Shown here: piece by piece, positions 36,812-46,084 of the stretch
Layout of the letters: the number at the start of each line of letters is the position of its first letter
Position numbering within the stretch: the first letter of the stretch is position 1
NCBI GenBank assembly: GCA_964544885.1
Contig: CAZJDX010000014.1
Coordinates: 22,457-86,456, forward strand
Direction of reading: 5' to 3'
From: QQVM01 sp964544885
Lineage (GTDB): Bacteria; Bacteroidota; Bacteroidia; AKYH767-A; 2013-40CM-41-45
Length of the DNA: 64,000 nucleotides
The notes under the pieces: generated by a model
What the model was told of the DNA's origin: nothing
The model's database searches: none
Seen by the model: the letters and a program-made list of their open reading frames with translations, nothing else
Position numbers and translations under genes: made by a program

Positions 36812-38296
36812 TCATTTCACTTCCTGCATAAGCTTTTTAACGACCGGTGAAATAATCAACAAAATAATTCCTGAGATCAGGGCATAGACGGCTAGCTCCT
36901 TATAACCCTGGGTGTAGGACAGTAGTTTATCCAGCAGGGAGGCGTTTTCGATCGGACTGGTCATACCTGCACCCAGAATACCGGCGACATATTGCCCATA
37001 GGCGCTGGCCAGGAACCAGGTTCCCATCATGACCCCTTGTAATTTCGCAGGCGATAATTTTGTCATGATGGATAATCCAATGGGTGACAAACACAATTCC
37101 GCAAAGGTCACGACAAGATAGGCCAGGGTAAAAATCTCCAGGGAGGTCATGCCTTCCTGATTGGCAAAGAACCTGGTGGAATAAAAAATATAAAATGCCA
37201 GCGATAGCAATAAAAAACCAAGACCGAATTTTACTACCGTATTCGGTTCAAGCTTTCTTTTTCCAAGCCATATCCACAGAAGTCCGATGAGCGGACTGAA
37301 TAAAATCACGAACAGTGCATTGGATGCGTTGTTCACACCGTTTGGATCAAGTTTGACACCCAGTACCTTATCGTCCAGATTATTCTTTGCAAACAGACTC
37401 AGCGATCCCCCACTCTGCTCAAAAAAGGCCCAGAAAAGGACCGAGAAGAGAATGAATACCATGGCAGCCATTAGTTTCTTAACCTGGGAGCCGGTGCAAC
37501 GAGTCATCTCATAGATCAGGTAAATGAGTGTCAAAGGTCCGATGGAGTACATGAAATAATCCGTGTATTCCGAATTGGCAACCATGATAATAATGACAGG
37601 TACAACCAGCAGGGAGCCAATATAAACGGCATATTCATACCATCTTCTGGTTGCCGGCTCCTTCGTAGTGAGTAGCGGAGATTCGCCAATGGGTCCAAAT
37701 GATTTCTTCGTGAGCATAAAGGTGATGAGGCTTATGGTCATGACGATCGCGGCAAAACCGAATGCCAGATTCCAGGAGTAATTTTTTGCAACTGTTATAC
37801 ATAGATAGCCGCCCAGAAGGGCACCCACATTAATTCCGGAATAAAAGAGAGAAAAACCGGCATCCCTTCTGCCATCGCCCTCCCTGTACAAAGCGCCCAC
37901 CATCGTAGAGATATTAGGTTTAAAAAATCCTGTGCCGATGATGGTAAATGCAATCCCAATGAAAAAAAATGTTTTGGGATCAAAGGCAAGGATACAAGAA
38001 CCCGTAATCATCAGCAATCCCCCCCACACCAGCGATTTTCTGAAACCCAGAATTTTATCGGCGAATAATCCACCGATAAAAGTAAATGCATAGACAAAGG
38101 CCTGGGTGGCACCATACTGGAGGTTAGCCTGGTCTTCTCTGAACATCAGTTCGCTCACCATGAAAACGGCCAACATTCCCCGCATGCCATAGAAGCAGAA
38201 CCGCTCCCACATTTCAATGAGAAAGAGGTACCACAATTGCTTTGGATACTTACCCTGGAAGGACTGGATCTCGTCGAGTGTTAACTGATCTTTCAT
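36812..38296 (-). CDS. POT/PTR-family peptide transporter (MFS)
   Basis: A 494-residue polytopic protein with about 12-14 helices. The POT signature ExxERFxxYG appears as EMWERFCFYGMRGMLAVF in helix 1, followed by the family block FKPNISTMVGALYREGDGRRDAGFSLFYSGINVGA. It should be a proton-coupled importer of di- and tripeptides through the inner membrane. It is monocistronic, convergent with secA (24-bp gap), and divergent from the thioredoxin-like gene across 232 bp. With the SusCD pair nearby it could form a peptide uptake route; that link is inference. Confidence 0.93.
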   Translation of the reverse strand: MKDQLTLDEIQSFQGKYPKQLWYLFLIEMWERFCFYGMRGMLAVFMVSELMFREDQANLQYGATQAFVYAFTFIGGLFADKILGFRKSLVWGGLLMITGSCILAFDPKTFFFIGIAFTIIGTGFFKPNISTMVGALYREGDGRRDAGFSLFYSGINVGALLGGYLCITVAKNYSWNLAFGFAAIVMTISLITFMLTKKSFGPIGESPLLTTKEPATRRWYEYAVYIGSLLVVPVIIIMVANSEYTDYFMYSIGPLTLIYLIYEMTRCTGSQVKKLMAAMVFILFSVLFWAFFEQSGGSLSLFAKNNLDDKVLGVKLDPNGVNNASNALFVILFSPLIGLLWIWLGKRKLEPNTVVKFGLGFLLLSLAFYIFYSTRFFANQEGMTSLEIFTLAYLVVTFAELCLSPIGLSIMTKLSPAKLQGVMMGTWFLASAYGQYVAGILGAGMTSPIENASLLDKLLSYTQGYKELAVYALISGIILLIISPVVKKLMQEVK

Positions 38297-38528
38297 ATAT
38301 TTATATGTGTATAAAAATTAATGGCAAGTAAGGATAAAACAAGCATAAGAACAAAACTTCCCCACTCTGAACAGGAATGCATATGGTTCAAATATAAACA
38401 TAAATGGGAATTCCGGAATAACAGATAAAGCGGGAGGAGGCAGCGCGTAAGGAGGCCCGGGACAAATCAAATCAGAAACACGGAAGGCGGGAGATAAACA
38501 AAGTGCTGAATTAATCGTTAAAGCATTC

Positions 38529-39029
38529 ATGAAATTTACCCTTGTTCTTTTGCTGACCATACTCATACGAACCGTACATGCTCAGGATATACGCTCCCTG
38601 AGTTTCGACCAGTTACACAAAGAACTCATGGAAACAAAAGATACCTTGATCGTCTGTAACTTCTGGGCAACCTGGTGCAAACCCTGTATTACAGAACTTC
38701 CCTATTTTGAAAAGATGAATCATGAATTTTCATTACAAGCGGTTAAAATCCTGTTGATCAATCTTGATTTCAGTTCCCGGCTGAAGACCACGACCATACC
38801 TTTTATAAAGAGCCGTGCTTACAGCCCGGAGAATTTACATCTGACGGATCCGGATCCGAACGAATGGATAAACAAGGTTGATTCTAACTGGAGCGGCGCG
38901 ATACCCGCCACAATTATGTTTCACTCAGGGAAAAAAGTTTTCTTCCACGAAGGTGAACTGGAAGAAGGCTTTCTCCGCGAGGCAATTAAAGACAACTTGA
39001 ATTCCATTTCCTTAAAAAACAAACAATAA
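38529..39029 (+). CDS. Secreted TlpA/ResA-like thioredoxin
   Basis: A 166-residue protein with a signal peptide (MKFTLVLLLTILIRTVHAQ) and a thioredoxin fold. The redox motif is NFWATWCKPCITELPYF (CxxC at about residues 50-53), and the cis-proline loop is GAIPATIMF. It is a periplasmic disulphide oxidoreductase of the TlpA/ResA kind. It lies 23 bp upstream of the second thioredoxin-fold gene and is probably cotranscribed with it. Confidence 0.9.
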   Translation: MKFTLVLLLTILIRTVHAQDIRSLSFDQLHKELMETKDTLIVCNFWATWCKPCITELPYFEKMNHEFSLQAVKILLINLDFSSRLKTTTIPFIKSRAYSPENLHLTDPDPNEWINKVDSNWSGAIPATIMFHSGKKVFFHEGELEEGFLREAIKDNLNSISLKNKQ

Positions 39030-39052
39030 TACTAACCTGTAAATCCATTCAA

Positions 39053-39664
39053 ATGAAAAAAACCATTTTTCTCCTTTCCCTGCTCATTGCATCACTCACA
39101 ACATCTGCGGGTGGATACAAGATTAACGACGAAGCGATGGACTTCGCTTTGAAAAATGTTGACGGACGTCCCGTTTCACTAAAGGATTACAAGCAAGCCA
39201 AAGGTTTCATTGTGATCTTCACCTGCAATCACTGTCCTTTCAGCAAGGCATATGAAGACCGGATAATTTCACTGGACAAAAAATACGCCGCGCTGGGTTA
39301 TCCGGTAATTGCCATCAATCCAAACGACCCTGTCAGACAACCTGAAGATTCTTATGAAAAAATGATCGTCCGCGCCAGAGAAAAAGGATTTACTTTTCCT
39401 TATCTGCACGATGAAAGTCAGGAAATAACCAAGACATATGGAGCTACCCGCACACCGCATGTGTACATACTGCAGAAGTCAGAAGGTAAAAATCTGGTCA
39501 AATACATTGGCGCCATTGACAATAATTCCGAAGACGCATTACTGGCCGATACTCCATTTGCAGCCAATGCGGTTGATGCCTTACTTAGCGGAAAAGAAAT
39601 CGCTTTAAAGGAAACCAAGGCTATCGGCTGCACAATCAAGTGGAAGCAGACAGAAACAAAATAA
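39053..39664 (+). CDS. Secreted AhpC/TSA-like thioredoxin-fold protein (CxxC)
   Basis: A 203-residue exported protein (signal MKKTIFLLSLLIASLTTSAG). It has the peroxiredoxin/thioredoxin start DFALKNVDGRPVSLKDYK and the active site VIFTCNHCPFSKAYEDRI (CNHC), then GATRTPHVYIL with the cis-Pro. The CNHCP motif is typical of a Bacteroidota thioredoxin family annotated as redoxin domain proteins. It probably handles periplasmic thiols. It forms a two-gene unit with the TlpA-like gene (23-bp gap), ended by a terminator-like hairpin about 210 bp downstream. Confidence 0.88.
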   Translation: MKKTIFLLSLLIASLTTSAGGYKINDEAMDFALKNVDGRPVSLKDYKQAKGFIVIFTCNHCPFSKAYEDRIISLDKKYAALGYPVIAINPNDPVRQPEDSYEKMIVRAREKGFTFPYLHDESQEITKTYGATRTPHVYILQKSEGKNLVKYIGAIDNNSEDALLADTPFAANAVDALLSGKEIALKETKAIGCTIKWKQTETK

Positions 39665-40252
39665 TGAATTAAACAAAGAATATATATAACATATCCAGTA
39701 TTAGTCCAGGTCCCTTTGCCATAATCGCATCGCAGCATTACGCTCCTTCCTCATAGCACTGCCATGCTGCATTCACGGAATACACCATGGCTGCGATCTC
39801 TGAATGTTCAAAACAACACCCTGATGAACACCTTGTTTAGATGAACTGAACCTGTACTTCATTTTTTAAATTCCCGGTTACCCATATGGCCGGGTTTTTT
39901 TATAAATCCCTGCCAGTGAAATTCAGGTTCTGTTAAAAACAGTTAACCACATTATCATGTAGCAAATCCGTTTTGTAATCTTCCGCACTTTTGATCGTCT
40001 TGTAACTTTATTTAATTCAGCTGACCGGGTAAGCTGCCTTCATACCAAAAAATCTATGAAGTACCTGTTTTTCTCTTCTCATAATTTTGGTTACAGGCGT
40101 TTCCTGAAAATTGATGACCTGCTTTCATATTATGCATCAGAGAGGGTAATCAGCTTATCCGGTCATTTGAATTACAGCCTTTCTAAAGAGCGCTGCATGC
40201 ACTTCTCCGGCACAATTTCAACTATACCACAGTTTAACCAAAACCCAATCAC
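39665..40252. other. 588-bp intergenic region upstream of the susC gene
   Basis: No convincing gene was found. It holds a terminator-like hairpin at 39873-39900, and an 8-bp inverted repeat (ATCGCAGC at 39729-39736 and GCTGCGAT at 39790-39797) of doubtful meaning. Two TAACTTTA-like sequences near 40003 and an AT-rich stretch could carry the SusC promoter and a long 5' leader, but no strong TAnnTTTG box was identified. A 66-residue open frame at 40056-40256 overlaps the susC start by 4 bp and lacks family resemblance. Confidence 0.5.
39873..39901 (+). terminator. Terminator-like hairpin with T-tract
   Basis: CCCGG and CCGGG arms with a loop of 12 bp, followed by a run of at least seven T from 39895. 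It is oriented to end the thioredoxin pair transcript, although it lies about 210 bp after the stop. Confidence 0.6.
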
Positions 40253-43200
40253 ATGAAAAAACTATTTACCTGGTTATTAATCCTGACAATGGGCTATTCA
40301 GGAAACATAATAGCCCAGAATAAAATAATCAAAGGCAGAGTAAGCTCTGCTGAAGACGGGCTGAGCATTCCCGGCGCTTCAGTCATTGTCAAAGGAAGTT
40401 CCACCGGAACGGTTACTGATATTAACGGTGACTTTGTTCTGGAGGTGCCAACATCAGCCAATACCCTTGTCATTTCTTCATTAGGAATGAAAAGCACCGA
40501 AGTGAATCTTGGCAGCGCAGTCAGTTTCGACATAGTACTCGAGAGTGATGTACTCAAGCTCAATGAGGTGGTGGTAACTGCAAATGCCATTGAAAGGGAG
40601 AAAAGAAGTCTGGGCTATGCGGTCACTTCAGTCGGAAGTGAAGAACTTACAAAAGGAAGGGACAGGAGCATACTGAATTCCATGCAGGGAAAAGTTCCCG
40701 GTGTACAGATCAGCAATGGCTCAGGAAGTCCGGGAAGTTCTACCCGCATAGTAATCAGAGGCGGAACATCTTTCCTTGGAAACAACCAACCACTCTACGT
40801 CATTGACGGAATTCCTATGGATAATGCTTCCTACGAAACCGGTGATAATCTGAACCGGCAGGTAGATGCAGGCAGCCGCGTCAACGATATCAATCCTCAG
40901 GATATTGAATCGGTAACCATCCTTAAAGGGCCTGCCGCGGCCGCACTGTATGGTTCAAGGGCATCAAACGGCGCCGTAATGATTAGCACCAAAAGCGGTA
41001 AAAGCCGGAAGGTGGCCGGCAAGGGAGCTGAAATCGCTTTCAGCAGCGGAATGACCTTTGAGTCCCCTTTAATGCTTCCGGAATTTCAAAACACCTATGG
41101 CCAGGGACTTTTCAAGGCTCCCGACCTTCGGGAAAATACCAGCTGGGGCGCTGCCTTCACCGGTGAAGTTCTCCCATATGGAAACGAGGTTGACGGAGTC
41201 CAGAAAACCAAACCCTACTCAGCGCTGCCTGACAATGTCAAAGATTTCTTTGATCTGGGCAGGACCTACACAAATGATCTTTCCTTATCCGGCGGTGGTG
41301 ACAAATCCACTTACTATATGTCTATAGGAAAACTAAATCAATATGGTATCATGCCCGGCACTGAATACCAGAGAACGAGTTTTAAGATTTCCGGTTCAAC
41401 ACAATTGTCGAACAAATTCTACAGCAGCGCTTCAGTTTACTATATCAAGAGTAAGGGCGACCTGTCCATCCAGGGACAGAACACTGCAACATCACCCTGG
41501 GAAAATATCATTCAGACCCCGAGAGACATCAGTCTCACCGACCTGAAGGATTATAATGACAAATACAATAACCTTGATAATTATTACAGTCCCTATACCA
41601 CTAATCCCTGGTTTGCACTAAATGAAAATTCTTACCAAAACAGTGTGGACCATTTGCTGGGTAATGTGGTACTGGGATACAAAGCGAATGAGTGGCTGGA
41701 TATCAATTACAGAATTGGAACAGACTTTTACGATGATAACCGGGAAGAAATTTCAGCCATAATATCCTACACTCCGGGATCACCGAACGATCAGCAGGGT
41801 GCGGCAACATTTCCGGGGCGATACGAAGTGACCAACATCACCAGCAGAGAGATCAATTCCGACCTGATGCTTACCGCAAAGAAAAAACTGAGCGACAATC
41901 TTCAGCTCCTGGTATTGCTTGGTCATAATGTAAGAGAAAAAAGGATCACAGGGCTGATTGGTACCGCCAACGCTCTGGTCATCCCTGGATTTTACAACCT
42001 GCTCAATGCCGACGGCCCTGTGACCAGCGGCAATTTTCTGAATCTTGACAGACAATACGGATTATATGCAAGTATTGATTTCGCCTTCAAAAATTACCTG
42101 TTCCTTGGTTTCACCGGACGGAACGACTGGAGTTCTACTTTACCTGAAAAAAACAACAGCTTCTTCTATCCCAGTGTAAACACTTCCTTCGTATTCAGCG
42201 ATGCGTTTGACATCAGTGGCAAGTTCTTCAGTTTTGGAAAACTCACGGCCAGTTATGCCAAGGTAGGAAAAGCCGCGGCACCATATGTCTACACCAACAC
42301 TTATGAACAACCTGTGATCACTGATGGCTTTATCAACTCTCAGCTTAATTTTCCGGTGCAGGGAGTAGCCGGATACACGCTGGGCAATGTTGTCTCCAAC
42401 CCGGACCTCGAACCTGAATTCACCAGAGCGTATGAGTTCGGACTGGATGCGGCATTCTTCAATGAAAGAGTGGGAATTACTTTGAACTATTACGACAACA
42501 AAAGTGATGGCCAGATATTCACCGCGCCTTTCGCCGCAAGCAGCGGTTTCGGGGGCAAGACAATCAATGCAGGCGTGTTCACCAATAAAGGAATAGAGGC
42601 CTTGCTGAGGCTGACTCCAGTAGATACAAAAAGCGGTTTCAGGTGGAACCTCGCCTTTACCTATACAAAAAACAAGAGTATGGTGGAGGAAATTTATCCC
42701 GGGCTGGAACAGATCTCACTGAATGTGGGACAGGCTCCGTTCTCAAGCAATCCAGGAAATTCCTTTACCGGAGGCTCCATTGTTTTACAGGAGGGGCAGC
42801 CCTACGGTTCACTGCTTGTCACAGCATTTGAGAGAGATCCAAATGGCAATGTGGTGGTGGATCCTACTACAGGTTACCCGATCATCGCCTCGGACGATAT
42901 CATTGCGGGAAGCATTCAACCTGATTACCTGGCGGGGATTAACAACAATTTCACCTATAAAAATTTATCACTTGGCTTCACATTTGATATACGCCAGGGT
43001 GGCATCATGTATTCGCGTACCAAAAGCACCATGATCTTTGCCGGCACCGACCCTGTGACAACATACAATGACCGCGAACCTTTCGTGATACCCAACAGTG
43101 TCATTCAAAATGCTGACGGGTCATATAGTCCCAATACCACACCCATTGAAGACGCTTTCACCTACTGGGCCGTGTTTGTCTCCCCTACTCCTAATGAAAC

Positions 43201-43459
43201 GCTGATTGATGCGTCTTATATCAAGCTACGAGAAATAAGTCTGACCTATAAAGTTCCGGGAAGGTTCTTGAAGAACTCACCTGTCGGCGATATTTCCGTC
43301 AGTCTTTCAGGCAGAAACCTGTGGATCAAGACCCATGAGGATAATCACTATGTTGATCCGGAAGCCAGTTCATTTGGAAACGGAAATGCTCAGGGATTTG
43401 AGTATGGCAGCCTGCCATCCGTGAAAAGTTATGGCGCGAATATCCGGGTAACCTTCTAA
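40253..43459 (+). CDS. SusC/RagA-family TonB-linked outer-membrane transporter
   Basis: A 1068-residue TonB-dependent transporter of the SusC type. After a signal peptide (MKKLFTWLLILTMGYSGNIIAQ) comes the carboxypeptidase-D-like CarboxypepD_reg domain (IKGRVSSAEDGLSIPGASVIVKG). It is followed by a plug domain with the SusC signature DINPQDIESVTILKGPAAAALYGSRASNGAV, then a 22-strand beta-barrel ending KSYGANIRVTF (terminal Phe recognised by BAM). It imports a ligand through the outer membrane with TonB energy and the SusD-like lid encoded 18 bp downstream. No sigma/anti-sigma pair or hydrolase sits next to it. The substrate is unknown; oligopeptide and oligosaccharide are both possible. Confidence 0.95.
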   Translation: MKKLFTWLLILTMGYSGNIIAQNKIIKGRVSSAEDGLSIPGASVIVKGSSTGTVTDINGDFVLEVPTSANTLVISSLGMKSTEVNLGSAVSFDIVLESDVLKLNEVVVTANAIEREKRSLGYAVTSVGSEELTKGRDRSILNSMQGKVPGVQISNGSGSPGSSTRIVIRGGTSFLGNNQPLYVIDGIPMDNASYETGDNLNRQVDAGSRVNDINPQDIESVTILKGPAAAALYGSRASNGAVMISTKSGKSRKVAGKGAEIAFSSGMTFESPLMLPEFQNTYGQGLFKAPDLRENTSWGAAFTGEVLPYGNEVDGVQKTKPYSALPDNVKDFFDLGRTYTNDLSLSGGGDKSTYYMSIGKLNQYGIMPGTEYQRTSFKISGSTQLSNKFYSSASVYYIKSKGDLSIQGQNTATSPWENIIQTPRDISLTDLKDYNDKYNNLDNYYSPYTTNPWFALNENSYQNSVDHLLGNVVLGYKANEWLDINYRIGTDFYDDNREEISAIISYTPGSPNDQQGAATFPGRYEVTNITSREINSDLMLTAKKKLSDNLQLLVLLGHNVREKRITGLIGTANALVIPGFYNLLNADGPVTSGNFLNLDRQYGLYASIDFAFKNYLFLGFTGRNDWSSTLPEKNNSFFYPSVNTSFVFSDAFDISGKFFSFGKLTASYAKVGKAAAPYVYTNTYEQPVITDGFINSQLNFPVQGVAGYTLGNVVSNPDLEPEFTRAYEFGLDAAFFNERVGITLNYYDNKSDGQIFTAPFAASSGFGGKTINAGVFTNKGIEALLRLTPVDTKSGFRWNLAFTYTKNKSMVEEIYPGLEQISLNVGQAPFSSNPGNSFTGGSIVLQEGQPYGSLLVTAFERDPNGNVVVDPTTGYPIIASDDIIAGSIQPDYLAGINNNFTYKNLSLGFTFDIRQGGIMYSRTKSTMIFAGTDPVTTYNDREPFVIPNSVIQNADGSYSPNTTPIEDAFTYWAVFVSPTPNETLIDASYIKLREISLTYKVPGRFLKNSPVGDISVSLSGRNLWIKTHEDNHYVDPEASSFGNGNAQGFEYGSLPSVKSYGANIRVTF

Positions 43460-43477
43460 TCAAAAAACAATCAGCTT

Positions 43478-44950
43478 ATGAAAACTTCAACCATAAAATC
43501 AATCATACTTATCGTAGGTCTATTCTTCCTGAGTTCCTGTGAGAAAGACTATCTCGACGTAAACAAAAATCCCAACGAACCGGAACAGGTAGAAGCGAAA
43601 CAAATTTTACCGGCGGCCATCGCGCATACAGCCTATGTGATGGGAAATGAATACCAGATCATCGGCGGATTCTGGGCTCAGTACTGGACACAAGGACCTA
43701 CCGGAAGTCAATACAGCATATACGATCAGTACCTGATCAGCAATACAACCTTTGACCTTCCGTGGACAGATTTGTATTCGGGACCACTGGCGGATCTGCA
43801 GGATATCATACGGAAAACGGAAAACGGAAACAGTAAATACGCCGGAGTTTCCTGCATACTTCAGGCATACATCTACCAGGTGCTGACAGACCTGTATGGC
43901 GACATCCCGTTCTCACAGGCGCTCCAGGCTGAGTCGGGTGTTTTCACACCGGCTTTTGATAAGCAGTCGGATATTTACGATGGACTGATCCCTCTGATCG
44001 ATCGTGGTATCAATCTCATCAATTCTTATGCGGGAGATGATCTGTATCCGATGGATGACGATTTTATTTACCATGGTGACATGAGTCTTTGGTTGAAATT
44101 CGCAAATACGCTCAAGCTTAAAATCTATATGCGTCAATCCGAAATCCGGCCATCCATAGCTCAAGCCGGAATTGCAGCCATCAGCACGAATGGAATAGGA
44201 TTCCTTGAAGAAACTGAAGACGCGGAAATGCCTTTCAGCGATGTTGTTTTCGGACAGAACCCGCTCTATACGCAAATCCTGGCTTTGGGAAGTTTTAACA
44301 TCCTGGCCAGTAACAGCGGTCTGCAATACCTGATCAGCAATAATGATCCGAGAGTTGATGTGTATTACAGACCTGCCACTTCCGGCGACAGTGCCGGTCT
44401 ACACCAAGGCATCAACCAGGGAGAAGGAAAGCTTCCGAATTTCGGAGGTCCGGATGTGGTATCAGGATGGTTTTCCAAACCAAGTTTTGTCATCGCAGGA
44501 CCTGAGTCACCTGTCGTTTTCATGAGTGCGGCCGAAAGTTATTTCCTCCAGGCTGAAGCCGCAGCCAGAGGATGGATCACTGGGGATGCAAAAGGTTTGT
44601 ATGAAAGCGGGATCAACGCGTCCTTCACAAGATGGGGACTGGATGCTGCCGATGCAGTTTCATATTATAGCCAGCCGGGCATTGATTATCCCCTTGCAGG
44701 AAACTTACAGGATCAGATTGAAGCTATTATTACTCAGAAATGGGTAAGCATGAATGGAACCCAATCGTCAGAAGCATGGACCGAATGGCGCCGGACCGGA
44801 TACCCTTCATTCCTGATTGTTTCCCTGATCTCACAGATCGGAAACGAATTCCCGGGAATATTGCTTTATCCGAACTCGGAACAAACACTCAACCCCAATA
44901 CACCTCCCCAACATAACGTCAGGGATAAGGTTTGGTGGGATGTGAATTGA
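43478..44950 (+). CDS. SusD/RagB-family outer-membrane lipoprotein
   Basis: A 490-residue lipoprotein: the signal ends FLSSCEKDYLDVNKNPNEP with Cys at about residue 22 as lipidation site. The rest is a SusD-like TPR-containing superhelix (SusD-like_2 subgroup, judging from the ILPAAIAHTAYVMGNE and GFWAQYWTQG blocks). It ends with PNSEQTLNPNTPPQHNVRDKVWWDVN, a usual terminal pattern. It caps the SusC channel and binds substrate at the cell surface. It lies 18 bp after susC and is terminated by a strong bidirectional hairpin, so the operon has only two genes. Confidence 0.93.
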   Translation: MKTSTIKSIILIVGLFFLSSCEKDYLDVNKNPNEPEQVEAKQILPAAIAHTAYVMGNEYQIIGGFWAQYWTQGPTGSQYSIYDQYLISNTTFDLPWTDLYSGPLADLQDIIRKTENGNSKYAGVSCILQAYIYQVLTDLYGDIPFSQALQAESGVFTPAFDKQSDIYDGLIPLIDRGINLINSYAGDDLYPMDDDFIYHGDMSLWLKFANTLKLKIYMRQSEIRPSIAQAGIAAISTNGIGFLEETEDAEMPFSDVVFGQNPLYTQILALGSFNILASNSGLQYLISNNDPRVDVYYRPATSGDSAGLHQGINQGEGKLPNFGGPDVVSGWFSKPSFVIAGPESPVVFMSAAESYFLQAEAAARGWITGDAKGLYESGINASFTRWGLDAADAVSYYSQPGIDYPLAGNLQDQIEAIITQKWVSMNGTQSSEAWTEWRRTGYPSFLIVSLISQIGNEFPGILLYPNSEQTLNPNTPPQHNVRDKVWWDVN

Positions 44951-44987
44951 TGAAGGTCAGGGCTTATCATAAATTAAGCAAACAAAA

Positions 44988-45017
44988 AAACCCTGAAGGA
45001 CTCCTCCTTCAGGGTTT
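44988..45017. terminator. Bidirectional intrinsic terminator
   Basis: A perfect 13-bp stem (AAACCCTGAAGGA, loop CTCC, TCCTTCAGGGTTT) preceded by an A-run and followed by a T-run. It lies between the convergent susD-like and T9SS genes and can serve both strands. Confidence 0.85.
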
Positions 45018-45037
45018 TATATTTTTATGATTTCCGC

Positions 45038-45895
45038 TTACTGCTTCAAAAGTCTCACAGTATGTACTCCGGTCCCGGTGATTATCCTGTAAATATACAT
45101 ACCCCGGGCAAGACCTTCCAGCGTAACTCTCAATTCACCGGTAAAAAACTCTTTTTTGAGCATAGTTCCGTTCAGATCGTACAATTCAAATGAAGCGGAG
45201 CCTTCAGCTTCCTGGCTATTGAGCAGAATACTCAAATCATCCATCACAGGGTTTGGGAAGGCGGAAACCGAAGCCGGATGTAACTCTGCAACGGATACGG
45301 AGCCAAATGTCAATCTCGCATTGGCGGAATATTCAGTAGAAGTAAGGCTTGTGGTTGAATCAACGGCAATGTTACCATAGTATCGTCTTGCCCTGTCCGG
45401 TGATGGAGAAATATTGGTATAAATCCATCTGGGAGCTACCGGAGTATTGGCGACCGCGGGTTCATAATGCTTCAGGACCAATACCTGCAGATTGCTGGTT
45501 CCGTCATAACTGAACGGTTGACTGAGCATCACCTCACGCCAGCCCGCACCGCTGTCATTCGGCCATGCACCCTGATAGACCAGCTGGTAGCCGGCTTCAG
45601 AATACAAAGAGTTCGCTAGTGAATTATCCGTTGTGGTTTTCATAAAAAGCGAAACGTTCTGTATCGGCGCTGTATGGCTTCCATCGCTTCTCTCAAAGGC
45701 AAAATGCGTTATAATTCCCGAAGTATTTATGTCAGTACTGAGATAGATGATCTCATATACGGAATAGTCGCGGGACATACAGATAGGACTGAAAACCGAT
45801 AACATGGTACCGGTTCCGATCGTGACCTGCTGGGCAAATGATCCGGAACTGAATAAGCAAATGACAAGACTGAGGTAGCGTAAGGATTTCTTCAT
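45038..45895 (-). CDS. Small T9SS-exported protein
   Basis: The ATG at 45895 (285 residues) begins a signal peptide (MKKSLRYLSLVICLFSSGSFAQ). The central 190 residues are beta-rich and have no recognised enzyme motif. They resemble adhesin-like jelly-roll domains of other Bacteroidota cargo (WREVMLSQPFSYDGTSNLQVLVLKHY). The C-terminal type A T9SS domain is clear: VSAFPNPVMDDLSILLN, SFELYDLNGTMLKKE and ARGMYIYRIITGTG. It is expected to be surface-exported. It converges with the SusCD operon and is divergent from the PKD protein across 189 bp. Confidence 0.83.
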   Translation of the reverse strand: MKKSLRYLSLVICLFSSGSFAQQVTIGTGTMLSVFSPICMSRDYSVYEIIYLSTDINTSGIITHFAFERSDGSHTAPIQNVSLFMKTTTDNSLANSLYSEAGYQLVYQGAWPNDSGAGWREVMLSQPFSYDGTSNLQVLVLKHYEPAVANTPVAPRWIYTNISPSPDRARRYYGNIAVDSTTSLTSTEYSANARLTFGSVSVAELHPASVSAFPNPVMDDLSILLNSQEAEGSASFELYDLNGTMLKKEFFTGELRVTLEGLARGMYIYRIITGTGVHTVRLLKQ

Positions 45896-46084
45896 GATTT
45901 GTTGTTTTATCAATTTGTATGTAAAAATAAGGAATCAGGATAGTATTGGGAAATCGTCGAAAACAGGGCCAAACAAAGCCTTTGCTGTTTCTGGTGATGT
46001 GGAAGTCCAAAAAAAATAAAGGGCGAGTAAACCATCCGAAGTAAATCTTCGTGATGTATTGTATAAACTCATAAATTTGATTGT

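Noticed and set aside
39729..39797. 8-bp inverted repeat as a regulatory operator
   Set aside because: Short arms with a 53-bp loop in a 588-bp region are expected by chance.
40056..40256. 66-residue open frame just before the susC gene
   Set aside because: It overlaps the susC start by 4 bp, has no family pattern and lies in a leader-like region; probably chance.
46072..46079. TAAATTTG as promoter of the six-PKD gene
   Set aside because: It would place the start of transcription at the ATG, and no -33 element is at the right distance; kept out as unsupported.
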